The notes under the pieces were generated by a model. That model made no database searches. It was given only the letters and a program-made list of their open reading frames with translations, and was not told the origin of the DNA. A stretch of DNA of 64,000 bases from positions 8,608,616-8,672,615 of the forward strand of contig NC_061774.1 of the NCBI RefSeq assembly GCF_022458985.1. Reading direction: 5' to 3'. The stretch comes from Mugil cephalus. Lineage: Eukaryota; Chordata; Actinopteri; Mugiliformes; Mugilidae. Made by a program: the position numbers and the translations under genes. Shown here piece after piece: positions 1-10,733 of this stretch; the first letter of the stretch is position 1; each line of letters begins with the position of its first letter.

Positions 1-596
1 TTGGTTGTTACAATATGATTTGTGTTAAAAGGGTGCTTAACAGACATTAAGTAAACTTTGCTGGAGACATGGATTTTTTTTTTTTTTTTTTCTGGAACAC
101 CACTCTGAATCCGCTGTGTGTTGAGAAAGAAACTCTGAGTGCTGATTTTGAGTGACGTCATGGCTTACTTCACATTGCTGTGGTGGGTTAGGTTTTGACT
201 GTGTAGGAAAAACTCGGAGAAGATGCTGTCGTTTCATTTTCTTTCCATTCATTCACCTCAGTTGGACCCATGAGCTGTGAAGCCCGAGTGTACGATATTG
301 GCACGCATTTCTGTGCGCCACAGTGTCGTTTCTGATGCTGCCACTGGATGGCAATGAAGAACTATCTCAGGAAAAATGACGATACTGAACACCATGAAAC
401 AAGACGCGAGGAATCTAAATAAGACACAAAACTGCACTTTGAAGAGGCACGGAAACATGTGCTTACCCATCTGGCTCTAAACCTCCTGAGGTGTTGCAAA
501 CGATGACATGTCTTAATGAAACTGTAATACTGGATTGATCCCAGTGTTTTCTTTTACCTCTTGATCTGATCTTTTCTTCTCTGTCTTGTCTGTCAG
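1..596 (+). other. Probable intron of the opsin gene
   Basis: There is no coding exon I can recognise on either strand. The stretch ends in a pyrimidine-rich tract and AG directly before the opsin exon at 597, so it reads as the 3' part of an opsin intron. It contains a poly-T run near 72-90. Confidence 0.6.
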
Positions 597-1151
597 GTGG
601 GTAAGATCAATCTGCTGTCAGCTCAACGCAGAGAGCAGCACATTTTGTTGATGGTGTTGTCCATGGTGTCCTGCTACATGCTCTGCTGGATGCCCTATGG
701 TATCATGGCACTGATGGTCACCTTCGGAAGATCAGGACTGGTCACTCCCATAGCAAGTGTGGTGCCCTCCATCCTGGCCAAGTTCAGCACTGTTGTCAAC
801 CCCATCATCTACGTGTTCTTCAACAACCAGGTTAGCCCAGACAAAAGGAAAGCAACCACAGATTTATTCTGTGCGAACCTACAAATCACTGCTAACTGGG
901 ATCGCTTACTTACCTCTGTTGTTTTACAGTTTTATAGTTGCTTCGTGGCCTTCATGAAGTGCACCGAGAAACCCCTGTCCATTCAAACAGTGGAGCACCC
1001 AACTCAGAGGACACAGCTGTCGGGTTTCTTCCACGGCCACAGACAGACTTCACTCAGCACTTCACAACCTCAGGTCAGAAGCCCGAGGAAAGAGGCCCCC
1101 TGCAGCCGGCACAGTGACCCCCACACCGTTTTTGTCCACTACACTCCATAA
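597..1151 (+). CDS. tmtops: TMT-type opsin, last two coding exons (5' part outside window)
   Basis: The exons are 597-830 and 930-1151; the stop is TAA at 1149-1151. They encode the end of a light-sensing G-protein-coupled receptor of the teleost multiple tissue (TMT)/encephalopsin group. Visible parts are the cytoplasmic lead into TM6 (REQHILLMVL), the TM6 motif CWMPYG, and TM7 with the retinal Schiff-base lysine in SILAKFST (codon 780-782) and NPIIY. FNNQ then joins FYSCF of helix 8, and the cytoplasmic tail ends HYTP. Both introns look canonical: acceptors at 595-596 and 928-929, donor at 831. The TM1-5 exons lie to the left of the window. TMT is preferred over opn3 because of the CWMPYG and SILAKFSTV context, but the paralog (tmtops1/2/3) cannot be told from this piece. 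The 99-bp intron has no in-frame stop (see findings). Confidence 0.88.
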   Translation: MGKINLLSAQRREQHILLMVLSMVSCYMLCWMPYGIMALMVTFGRSGLVTPIASVVPSILAKFSTVVNPIIYVFFNNQVSPDKRKATTDLFCANLQITANWDRLLTSVVLQFYSCFVAFMKCTEKPLSIQTVEHPTQRTQLSGFFHGHRQTSLSTSQPQVRSPRKEAPCSRHSDPHTVFVHYTP

Positions 1152-1475
1152 AACTTTTTTTTCGGATTTCTCAACCTCCTAACTGTAAATTTTTTTCATT
1201 GTCCAGAATCCAAAGTGCAACTAAAACACAATGCTGTTAATTTCACAGTAAAGATAAAGTCCAGTTCTTTGAATGTATAGCAAACACGGTGCTATGTGGG
1301 CCAACATTTGCTTTCATTTTTGTTTAATTTGGTCATGTGCTGACCTCCCATATATGCAACTGTCTGTGTATACAGTGTATTTTGAGGAAAGGCTGTCAGA
1401 ACACAAGTTGAAGCTGACGAGAGATCTGGAAAGAAAGTCAAAACCAATGATTGTCATGCCTTACATTAAATAAAA
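1152..1475 (+). other. Opsin 3' UTR with poly(A) signal
   Basis: This follows the opsin stop and holds no further coding exon. An AATAAA hexamer at about 1468-1473 is a reasonable cleavage signal. A TG/TA microsatellite lies further on, at about 1600-1640. Confidence 0.5.
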
Positions 1476-1784
1476 CCCTGCCCGAACTTTGTCCTGTTTT
1501 CGTTTTTCTCCTTGCCATTCTTAGTTTGTCTTCCACAAATGTCAAGCACAAGAATAGTGTTACACTTACACTTGCAAGCTGTTGTAAGAGATGGCTGATA
1601 TATATATATGTGTGTGTGTGTATATATACACATATATTAGTATATCATAATATACAAAGGGTGTTCAGACAAGTGCATAAAATGAATGACATTTTGCTTG
1701 TAATTTGGTGACTGGAAAATGAATCAGTAAATGAAAGATAAGCGTGGTGTGTGTGTTCTTGTACATCTTTCTGAGATACAGTTC

Positions 1785-2720
1785 TGTGGAAAAAAGTGTT
1801 GGGTGCCCTTCCAGATTTCTTATTTTTTGCATGTCTGTCACGCCTAAATGTATGAGATCATCAATCTAATTTAAATATTAGTCAAGGATAACACACATAA
1901 ACACAAAATGCATTATTAAGGGAACAAACAACTAAATCCAAACCTACATGGCCCTGTATGAACAACTGATTTCCCCAGTCGCATTTGTGCTAACTTGCAA
2001 TGAGTCTTTTCCAGCTCTGTGAAGGAACTTTGCCCCACTCATCTTTACAGAGTTGTTGTTATTCAGTCACACTGAAGGTTTTCAGAGTAGGAACCACCTT
2101 TTAAGGTCATGCCACAGCATCTCACTAGGATCCAATTCAGAACTTTGACTAGGCCACTCCAAAGTCTTCATTTAGTTTTTCTCCATCCATTCAGAGGTGG
2201 ACTTACTGGTGTGTTTTGGGTCATTGTCCAAACCCAAGTTCACTTCAGCTTGAGGTCATGAACAGATGGCTGGACATCCTCTTTCACAATGTTTTGGTAG
2301 AAGCAGAATTCATGGTTCCATTTATCACAGCAAGTCTTCCAGGTTCTGAAGCAGCAAAACAGCCCCAGACCACCACACTACCACCACCACCATAGTTTAC
2401 TGTTGGGACGATGTTCTTTTTAGGAAATGCTGTGTTACTTTTATTCCAGGTGTAATGGGACACACACCATCCAAAAAGTTAACTTTTGTCTCATCAGTCC
2501 ACAGAGCATTTTCCCAAAAGTCGTGGGGAGATGTTTTGCGTCAAGATGTTTTGTGGCCAAACTGAGATGAGGCTTTATGTTCTTTTTGCTCAGCAGTGGC
2601 TTTGGCCATTTCAGCCCCGGTTCTTTCTGATGGTGGAGCCATGAACATGGACCTTAACTGAGCCAAGGGAGGCCTGTAGTTCTTTGGATGTTGTTGTGGG
2701 GTCTTTTGTTAACAAATGTA
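1785..2720 (-). mobile_element. Tc1/mariner-like transposon fragment, decayed
   Basis: Read on the minus strand, positions near 2190-2232 encode DNDPKHTSKST, the DDE-transposase signature block around the second catalytic aspartate in Tc1/mariner elements. The surrounding sequence is diagnostic of a high-copy fish Tc1-like family (recognised from general knowledge, not searched). The reading frame is broken repeatedly and the 5' half of the transposase is missing beyond about 2720, so it is a dead relic. I did not find clear terminal inverted repeats. Confidence 0.75.
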
Positions 2721-3104
2721 CCTTGTTCATAGACAATATTAGTAGTGACATAAAAAAAAAAAAATAACAATATAAATTTATTCTTGTCACACAGAGATCT
2801 TAATCTGTTTTTTAAGGCTCTGAAAGCAGCACATGAAACAGTGCATATGGATTATTAAAATCTGCACTGACTGCAACTGTGAAGTGCTGACTAAAAACAA
2901 TCAATCCCATAACCAGCACACATGCAACCTTCTTCACACTACCCATATACCACATAAGAAATGTTCCACATTAGGCCCACCGAACCGCGTGGATATCATT
3001 CTAGACGACCACATTAAGCACATTTCTCATATCCTGTGGTTGTGTCTCTAAATGCTTAGTCAAATTGAACTGAACATGAAGGGAACAGAGTCAATGTTTG
3101 CATG

Positions 3105-3520
3105 CCATGGAGGATTCATCTACCTGTACTGTAAAAGATGTGGGTGCAAATGTTTGTTTGTTTTTCACAACACTAGGCTACTTAAGAGATATATATATAT
3201 ATATCAAAAAACAAACAAACAATAAAATAATTGCATTCTTTAGTTTAAGTTCATCCAATTGGCAGATGTGCTGTTGTCGTTGTTGTTGTTGTTGTTGTTG
3301 ACCTGGGTGTGAATAACACCTATTCATATCGTGTGGGGTGCCACATTTTTCAATGTAAAAATATCGTGGTAAGGCCAGGTCAACTGCTTGAAGCACAGGA
3401 AATGCTCCAGAAAAAACACCTGAAATGCAAACCTCACAGCATGTCTCTTTTTTTAATAAGATTACTTCATGAAGAATGCGTTAAAGATATTTATTTTTTA
3501 CAAGTTTAAGTGCAAAAAAT
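3105..3520 (+). pseudogene. Partial duplicate of cd40lg exon 1 end plus intron 1
   Basis: From 3106 the sequence repeats the end of cd40lg exon 1 (GGATTCATCTACCTGTAC, also at 5657-5674). It then follows parts of cd40lg intron 1: the stretch around 'aaaaatatcgtggtaaggcc' near 3357 matches 5962, and 'agattacttcatgaagaatg' near 3459 matches 6085. Similarity runs roughly 3106-3515 against 5654-6130, with substitutions and indels. The duplicated exon piece has lost the donor context and any usable frame, so it is a non-functional segmental duplicate 2.5 kb upstream of the gene, in the same orientation. A TTG/CAA microsatellite at about 3272-3300 interrupts it. Confidence 0.75.
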
Positions 3521-3524
3521 TGCA

Positions 3525-4190
3525 GTTCATTGAGTGGCCACTTGAGGCTGGCTGCAAAAGGGAGTAAATCCCTGTAGTTAATCAGGTTTCCCCAAAAATC
3601 ATTTATTTCACTATTCATGACACCTGTACGGGGGGAGGTTATTTTTTTTTTCTAACTCATTCATTTATTTTATAAGGTTTAAATTTCTGCAAAATTAAAG
3701 CTGTTCCTGCTTTGAGTGGGTGTGGGCCTAAGCTAACAGGTAGCAAAGAGCGGAGTTAAAAAGTCAAAGTAGGGAATGTTGATGACAGTAGGTAACGACA
3801 GAGCACAGAGTTAAGTCACTGTAAATCGTTTATTTTTAATGAAAGATTTAACGTTGGCTAAGCTTCATGCCGTATGTCATGATTCGTTAATTTAATATTA
3901 TGGAATGATTATGAATTGGTGACTGAAGTTACACTTTATGGGGAGATTCACCAATGTAAGAGTAAACGTCCAGGTATAACACCTCTGGCCACTTGTGGGG
4001 TCGTTCATGCATTTCTCAGCCGGTCAAGTTTTTCTATGTAACATTGCCAATCATTGCTCGGCAGCAAGATTATTCATTATTTGTTTCTGCCTGACAAACG
4101 TTAGCCATTCACTTGCTTTCCGGCCAACAAATGCTAGCAACACAAAATAAATGCTAATTACAGGGTTTTTTGTATTTACCACCAGTGGTT
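3525..4190. repeat. Probable interspersed repeat, unclassified
   Basis: The part around 3530-3650 (ggccacttgaggctggctgc and following) resembles a very common teleost interspersed repeat that I know from other fish loci. I see no coding potential and cannot fix its ends or class. The remainder up to 4190 is AT-rich with nothing recognisable. Confidence 0.4.
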
Positions 4191-4194
4191 TCTG

Positions 4195-5065
4195 CGCTGT
4201 ATCTTAGTTGTTCCTTGGACTGTGGTCTTCTGGACTGAGGCTTCAAGTGTTGTTCTTGGGATCTGCAGGAGCCACTCTCCCAGTTTGCTCTTTCAATCCA
4301 TGGTGCTTCTCAAATTTTCATGTTTGTTCTTTCTGATGTATCAGCACATTTATCACCACCACCTTCTTCTGCTCTTTCTCTACCACCACTTTGTGTGGTT
4401 GGTTTGCCAGGACCTGTTTCTCAGTCCAGAAGCTAGAGTCCCACAGAACTTTGGCCCTGTTGTTCTCAACCACCTTCTGTGGTGTGGCCTATTGGGACTT
4501 GGTTGTGCCTCTCCGTGTACCCTGATCCGGCTAGCATCTTATACCCTATGTGTTTGGCTGTCTCAGGGGCCTCTATGGCTCTTGTACATAGGGCCTGTCC
4601 TTGTGCTGCCATTATTAGTGCCTCTGTGCTGTCCATCAGTCCAGCGTTTTCCAGCCATTGGTAGGTTTTCTTTGACGGTGGTACATGCCGTGTAGGGTCT
4701 TTTCCCTCCAGGTTGTCTGTTCCTCTTCCTCTGCACGTTCATCAGGTTTCTGTTGTCTGACACGTTCTCTCAGCAGTTTGTCATTTGGGGCCATTCTCTT
4801 GATGTACTGTTGGATTTTTGATGTTTCATCCTGGACCAAGACCTTGATGCTCACTAGTCCTGTTGGGACTATTGTTGGCGTAAAACCCTCTGTACATGGA
4901 GAGGAGCTTTCTTGTCTTGATATCTGTGGCTTCCATCTCCTCCTTTGGCCAGCTTATGATCCCAGTGGGGTATCGGATCTTGTTCTTACCATTCAGCTGA
5001 TTTGTCAGGACTTGCCTTACTCTCTGGAGGTATTTGGTTGTGGTTGACTTCCTTGTGGCCATTTC
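4195..5065 (-). mobile_element. Rex6/Dong (R4-clade) LINE, 3' fragment, frame broken
   Basis: Minus-strand translation gives pieces of the C-terminal part of a fish R4/Dong-type non-LTR polymerase: RYPTGIISWPKEE near 4970, KTRKLLSM near 4910, and LHGMYH near 4690. The end near 4210-4280 reads as the KLGEWLQQIP-type tail that follows the restriction-like endonuclease in this clade. The open pieces lie in different frames, and the polymerase core is absent. It is a 5'-truncated, decayed copy, as expected for LINE retrotransposition. The family name is from general knowledge; no search was possible. Confidence 0.65.
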
Positions 5066-5488
5066 ATGGTTTCCATTAGCCTGTGGAAAACCATGGTAGT
5101 CTACTTACTCTGTCTTGGATATCACCTATGTTTCCCTCTGGTAGGTTGACTCCTTCAGCTCTGATATATTATATAATTCTGTGTCATACCAGTTAATTCA
5201 CAGCACCTCAAGAAATGGAGATTTGGTTTAGTGGCAAAAAAAATAAATAAAAAATGCCACAGTAACTGGTGAAAAAGTGTAACTTACCTGACACAAAGAA
5301 AAAAAAGAAGTGCAGTGAGGCATTTCACACAACAAACATAGACACTCAGCAACAGTCACATCTGTGACAGGCCTCTGTGTTCCAGGAAGTAGTGTGACAA
5401 ACTCAGTCGACTGAGAGAGCATCAGTTCAAAAGCGCATGGGATGTCACGGACGTCAGGCCTCTCTAGGTTCCACCGCTCCTCTCCACC

Positions 5489-6911
5489 ATGATCAACACT
5501 TACCAGACCAGCCTGGCTCCACCACCGGTGCCTCCACGACTCAGCAGGTCTCAGCCAGTTCTTATCCCAACTGCACTTCCATCACATAGCCAAACCAGCC
5601 CTCTGACCCGGTGTTTGGCTGGTATAGTGGTGCTGCATCTGTTGCTGTCTCTTGGAGGATTCATCTACCTGTACCGCAAAGACAAAATGGTAAACTTTTT
5701 TCTGCATACATAAAGATTTTTAACTGAATAGTTCAGAAACTAAAATATGTGAGAAATATTTTGGACAGTATTACTTAGGACAGTTTATAAAAAAAGTCAA
5801 ACTTAACAAAAAAAAAAAATCTTCAGTTTAAGTTCGTCCACTTGGCTGTTGCTTTATGGTTTTGTGCTAAACTATTATGCACCAAAGAGTAGAGGACTGC
5901 ACCTCGGTGAGAGTGCGATCTGTTCATATCATTTGTGGGGAGCCACATTTTGCTCTGTGTAAAAATATCGTGGTAAGGCCAGTTCAGCTATCTGAAGCGC
6001 AGGAAATGCTCTTGAACTAACGGGTGAAACGCAAATTTCACAGCATGCCTGTTTTTATTTATTTCTTTTTTTTAAAAAAAAATAAGATTACTTCATGAAG
6101 AATGCCTTAAAGACATTTAATTTTACATATATTAAAAGCATCACAAGAAAGTATGTTTAAGAAAGTAGGTGTTGTGCTGCCTGTTGCTCATGTTCCTTTG
6201 TCATCCTTACAGGAACATTTTCCAGCTGGAGAAAAAGGTACATATATTTTATTGATTCATTTTAGTATTTTAGAAAAGAAAAAGAAGAAAAAAAAACCTC
6301 ATCAGTGTCAATCTCATCAATATCCCTGACATGTGTGCTCTTTTGCAGCTGCTTATTCCACCTCAGAAAGGCAGGAAATGTACTATAAATCCCTTGCTCA
6401 CATGGTAGTGAGCAAAGACACAGCAAGTAGCAAATCACGTAAAAAACTTTAAAATTATTTTTGGAAATACAGTAAAAAGAGACATTTAATTGTTAAAAGC
6501 TAAAAAATCTGTTTAACAACTTCTTCTATCTCTGCAGAGGGTTATCTCCAGTGGGATATGAACCAGTCAGTTCTAAGGAAGATCAACTACTACCATAAAA
6601 GCTGGTTGACAATCTTTGAGCCTGGCGATTACTACGTCTACTCCAGGGTGACCTTCTCCAAAGAAGACCCTGTGCAACCACTGCTCAGCAGGGTCAACCT
6701 AAGGAAGAACGAGACGGGGAAGAACAAGCTTGTGATGGAAGCCTACTGCAGCCTGGGCAGTGGCTCTACATCTGTCCCTCGCGTCTGCACAGCAACACAG
6801 GGAAAGCTGGTCACATTGGAAAGGGGAGACCAGCTCAGTGTCTGGGTACATAACACCTCACTGGTGGACTACAGCGAAGGTGCGACAGCCTTTGGGATGT
6901 ACAAACTATAG
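5489..6911 (+). CDS. cd40lg: CD40 ligand (CD154), TNF superfamily member
   Basis: The exons are 5489-5689, 6213-6237, 6349-6438 and 6538-6911, joined in frame to 229 residues. It is a type II membrane protein: cytoplasmic N-terminus starting MINTYQTS with a proline-rich PPPVPPRL, then one membrane helix (about residues 43-62, GIVVLHLLLSLGG). A short stalk follows, then a TNF homology domain from about residue 106 (GDYYVYSRVTF) to the C-terminal GATAFGMYKL. Cysteines in AYCSL and RVCTA are placed like the domain's disulfide pair. CD40L on activated T cells engages CD40 on B cells and antigen-presenting cells to drive class switching and germinal-centre responses. The identity is backed by the next gene being arhgef6, as in human Xq26.3. 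Exon 2 is only 25 bp; it and exon 3 are assigned from splice signals and phase. Confidence 0.92.
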
Positions 6912-7692
6912 GATTTCTATTTGAGCACATGGACCCACATGGAGATGAAGAGTGGGGAAATGGATGAACTTTATATGGTGACTCTTTAACAGACTGGATG
7001 AATGTATTTATTGATGTAAATGGTGTTCTATGAAATCAAATTTTAATCGGAAACATTTCTACTCTTCTCACTTATTCTCGCCTGTGTCCAGTTTCAGGTG
7101 CAGGTTAAATTTGTCTTATTTTCACTCTCAGGTGAAGCAATTATAAAGTTTGCGAGACACCCTCACCTGGTATAGAGCATTTTCATGTAAAAACGTAGAA
7201 TATTTAAAATTGTATCTATCAGACTAGAAAAACACTCCACTCACTTGCAGGTGAATTTGTAGAATTAAAAATTTCCTCTGTGCTTGTTCAACGGATTCTC
7301 CGAGGGCTACTCATAAAATACTAACTTTTATTGTTTGTTGTGAAATTGAAGTCAGCCCTAGTCTAGGTCACTGTGGTTTTACATTTCTGGGACACGACAA
7401 ACCACATTGTCAAGATTCATTTTCTCACGTCAAGTCCAACACGACCACTGAAGCTGCAGACGACTTGTGAAGGGCTTTATTATTTCGCAGGAAACAGACT
7501 GTCCCTGGCGGAAGGGGATTTTATTTATTTTAGTGGCCACACCAGTACATTCTACTTCCAAACTGATACACTTTGTCATGTACTGAGTCCTTGTTTTCAG
7601 GCAGCCAATGGTTTCAATTCATTTCCAACTGGTGTACGAATCTTCCCTTCAACTTAACTTATTTTAATTCCATTAGTTCATTGTCCAATAAA
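6912..7692 (+). other. cd40lg: cd40lg 3' UTR / downstream region
   Basis: This follows the cd40lg stop. It contains ATTTATT-type AU-rich motifs (about 7006-7014), as expected for an unstable cytokine message. The first clear AATAAA is at 7687-7692, so the message could extend through the open frame at 7373-7657. Whether that frame is coding or UTR is unresolved. Confidence 0.45.
7373..7657 (+). other. Open frame with weak TNF-domain resemblance
   Basis: This is a 94-codon open stretch. It contains NRLSLAEGDFIYFSG, which looks like the strand-loop of TNF ligands where a hydrophobic strand runs into a 'GD.I.V' turn, after a cysteine-containing LQTTCEGLYYF. A canonical AATAAA lies 30 bp after the stop. 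The start used by the frame is not an ATG in a good context, and the terminal 'FGxxKL' strand is missing. It may be the degenerate last exon of a second TNF-like gene or simply cd40lg 3' UTR. Confidence 0.25.
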
Positions 7693-7805
7693 TTTGTTAT
7701 ATATATATATATTATCGTAATAAATGTGTGTATAAAAAGATGGATGAGTACATTCTGAAAAACAGCAGCATTAATCATTCACAGTTCATACTTTGACCCA
7801 GTTGC

Positions 7806-8284
7806 GCTCATCCTGCAGATGTGAGTTCAGGAGTAAAAAGCTGTACATGTTGAGTAATATCACGGTTCCGCCGCCACCAACTCATCAGCAGCGAAGGCAG
7901 CACTTTAGTTTAAAGTTAGCACCTCTTTGCAAAACTCTCATTTCTCATTTCACCACTGTGGTGGAGTACAAGAGCATGGAAAGAGTGAATCTCTATGAAG
8001 ATGTGTGCAGATGCAGAGGCGGCACACTGTTACAGGATGTCTTCTGTGCTAGTCACTCCTTCCATCCTGTGAAAGGGGTTCTTGCTACTAGATATGAACA
8101 ACCTACAAATTCCTCAACCACACGTGTGTTGAAGGCAGCATGGAAAAGCCCATCTCTGTGGATTTCCAGTATGAATGGAGGAGCACGCGGTATGTTCTGT
8201 GCGGTTGACTCAACCTCTGGAGTTTTCCGTTTGTCACGTGGCGAAATTCAATCGAAGAACCTGCTTGTTATATTAAACTTTTAA
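7806..8284 (+). pseudogene. Possible TNF-superfamily-like exon or relic downstream of cd40lg
   Basis: About 160 codons are open, with a plausible acceptor (cctgcag, ending at 7819) near the 5' end. The C-terminal third aligns by eye with TNF: VLKAAWKSPS resembles TNF's 'LLSAIKSPC', and CAVDSTSGVFRLSRGE resembles '..YLGGVFQLEKGD'. After that the frame runs into a stop, and the last beta-strand ('YFGIIAL'-like) is lacking. An AATAAA overlaps the stop (about 8283-8288). It could be a truncated duplicate of a TNF ligand, a divergent gene with another exon, or coincidence. No start codon or signal anchor is identified. Confidence 0.35.
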
Positions 8285-8288
8285 TAAA

Positions 8289-10733
8289 AGAATGATCATA
8301 CCAAACATAAAGTACAGGGTATCTAGAAAAAAAAAAAAAAGCATTACACTTGCAACAACAATAATTGCATAGAACAATCTTTCCAAAAAACAACAACAAC
8401 AACAAAAAAAAAACAATACACACAGTGGTCTGGAGATTAAATTTCAGAAACAGGAGTTGAACCCCTTCCCACCAGTAAGTGCTCACTGAGGCTATCGGGA
8501 GTTTAAAACTACAGTATGTGGTGCTAAATGAAAACAGTCTTTACAGACACTGCAATAATGTTAATCTCAGCAGCAAAACGTGTGATGAGACAGAGACGCA
8601 CTTCTGTACAGGAAGCAGCAGCAATGCTGAAGACATTCTGGCATGTTTCCAAAGAGTGTCCAAACAGGATTAGCCACTAAAGATGAGCTCCAGCACACCG
8701 AACAGGCATTAACCTTGCAGAAGTACCCTTGAGCAAGACAGCACCTCAGAAGTACCAGCGCTGCCTTGTACTCGATACAGTGCTCCGAAGTCCCTGTAAA
8801 GAGGTGCGTGCAAAAACAGCACTTCGTAACAGGATTGTACAGTATTAAAATGATACACGTTCTGGATCATTTGTGATTAAAAACAAGGGACGTTTAAAGA
8901 ATAATTCTTAATAGCAAGAGAACAGGTAAAGGCAAACGCAACCTGATGAATTGGGCTGGACCTAATGCCACGGACCTTTTTTTTTTTTTTTTTGTTCTTT
9001 TGGTTAATTGACTGGGCTGATTCATTCCTTATTATTGCAATTTCTCCAAATCTACGCTGGGTCTAAGCCAGAGGACAGAGTCAGTAAAGCAGTCACTTAT
9101 TGCATTTCAACAGCATTCGATGCTTGTCTGCAGCACAGCAAGATTAGAATTAGTGCACACACTTAACCTCATGAGGAAATGTACCGCTGTGGGTCCTCCA
9201 AAAAAAGAAAAGAAAAGGGCTTGCATCTATAAACAGCACATTGAGCCCTGTTTCTCAGACCCAGTATATACCCTTTAAGCTCGAGTCATTCTAACTGAAT
9301 TATTACAGCACGTTAACTGTGACATTATCCATATAAATTATACATTTAGTCCCAGTCAGGTCTCAAACTTTCTTTTAAGTTTGTCGACCTCTTCGGGAGG
9401 CACTTGAACAGCTGAGCTCTACGCTAAAAAACGCGTCTTTCTCCGTCGATCCTCGTTCCGCGTTTGTCTCTGTTAGCTTTGCAGGAACCAACCAGTTCAC
9501 CACAGAGACCTCAAAATGAAACCTCTCGTTAGTCAAGTTTTTCTCTTTTCAGTGGGAAAGAACAATAGCAATTTCCCCTTGGCCAAAAACAGAGAAATGT
9601 ATTTCCTGTCTATATTTATCAGTGTTGTTTATTACATTTCCAGACAGGAGTAAAGGCAGTAAAACCCCATCTATAAGGCTAACATCACAATTAAATGCTT
9701 GGGTGAACAATAAATAAAGATTAAGAAAAAAAGAAAAAAAATCTAAATAAAGCAAGGCTATATATTTAAAATGTTAAAAGGATTCTTGAATATAGTTTAG
9801 TTAGAAGAGTAAGGGTAATGTTCATTATTTGCATACTCTGGTGTAATAAACGATACACAGTTAAGTCTTTCCTATTTTCTTTTTCTTTTTTTTTTAAGCA
9901 GCTGCTTCCCTGATAGCTTTGGACTAAATATCTCGATTATCACATTTCTGGTGCAGAATTCATACTGTAGAAACACTGTACATTCATGCAGTTTTTAAAT
10001 AAAAAGTCGAGGTTTGGAGTTTGAAGGTGATGAGCTAACCTGTTTGACTTGCTTGAACACCGGGAAAAAAAAAGAAAAATAATAATAATAAACTGCCTGG
10101 AAATGTGTGGTGTGAATGTTGAGAACGTTACAAAAAAGCAAGTCACACGTGAAAGCACAATAAATCTATTTCCCCCGCCGTGACAAATAAAATATGACAA
10201 AGTCCTGACGAGAAGAGCAGAACATCAGTCCCCTTCGTGACAGTGGTGCACGAAAGAGTAAACCTATTAGACTCGATGGCTTCGTACTCCTTTTCTATTT
10301 CCAACTGAAGCAAAAGAAGCAGCGGAGAAATCGTTTTTTTTTTTTTTTTTTTTTTTGTCCTTGTCCAGGATCGTTCCTTTTCGCTGGGGAGTGTTCACAG
10401 TGACAGTATGTTTGAAAGTTCTTGGTGCGACGGAGCGGCTCCACGAGGAAGCGCGTTCGTGGCCTCACCTGGCGAGGCTGGATCAGGAAGACGGGTCAAG
10501 ATTCCATCGAGTCGGGCTCCAGAACTCGAAGTAAAAGCGGCTCCGAAAGAGAAAGAAAGAGCGAGGGACAGGGAGTCCAACTCTGCTGTGTGTGACTGAA
10601 ATGTAGAGACGCAACACAGGAACACAAATATACACGCACACACACATGACCCTTCCTGCACCCCCCCCCAGCCGGCCCCCCAGCAAGCATGCTTACATAA
10701 CACATACACACGACAGAGACTGAATGGAGGTGC
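8289..10733 (-). other. arhgef6: arhgef6 3' UTR region
   Basis: This lies immediately downstream (minus strand) of the arhgef6 stop and holds no supported exon on either strand. Minus-strand AATAAA occurs at 9628-9633, and ATTAAA-like variants occur near 8280. It contains poly-A/T runs (8325-8340, 8980-8993, 10334-10356). Around 8700-8760 is a stretch reminiscent of a SINE tail, too short to call. Confidence 0.4.

Noticed and set aside
5807-5820. cd40lg exon 1 read-through to the stop at 5713
   Set aside because: The frame continues only seven codons past the clear donor at 5690; the spliced product restores a full TNF domain.
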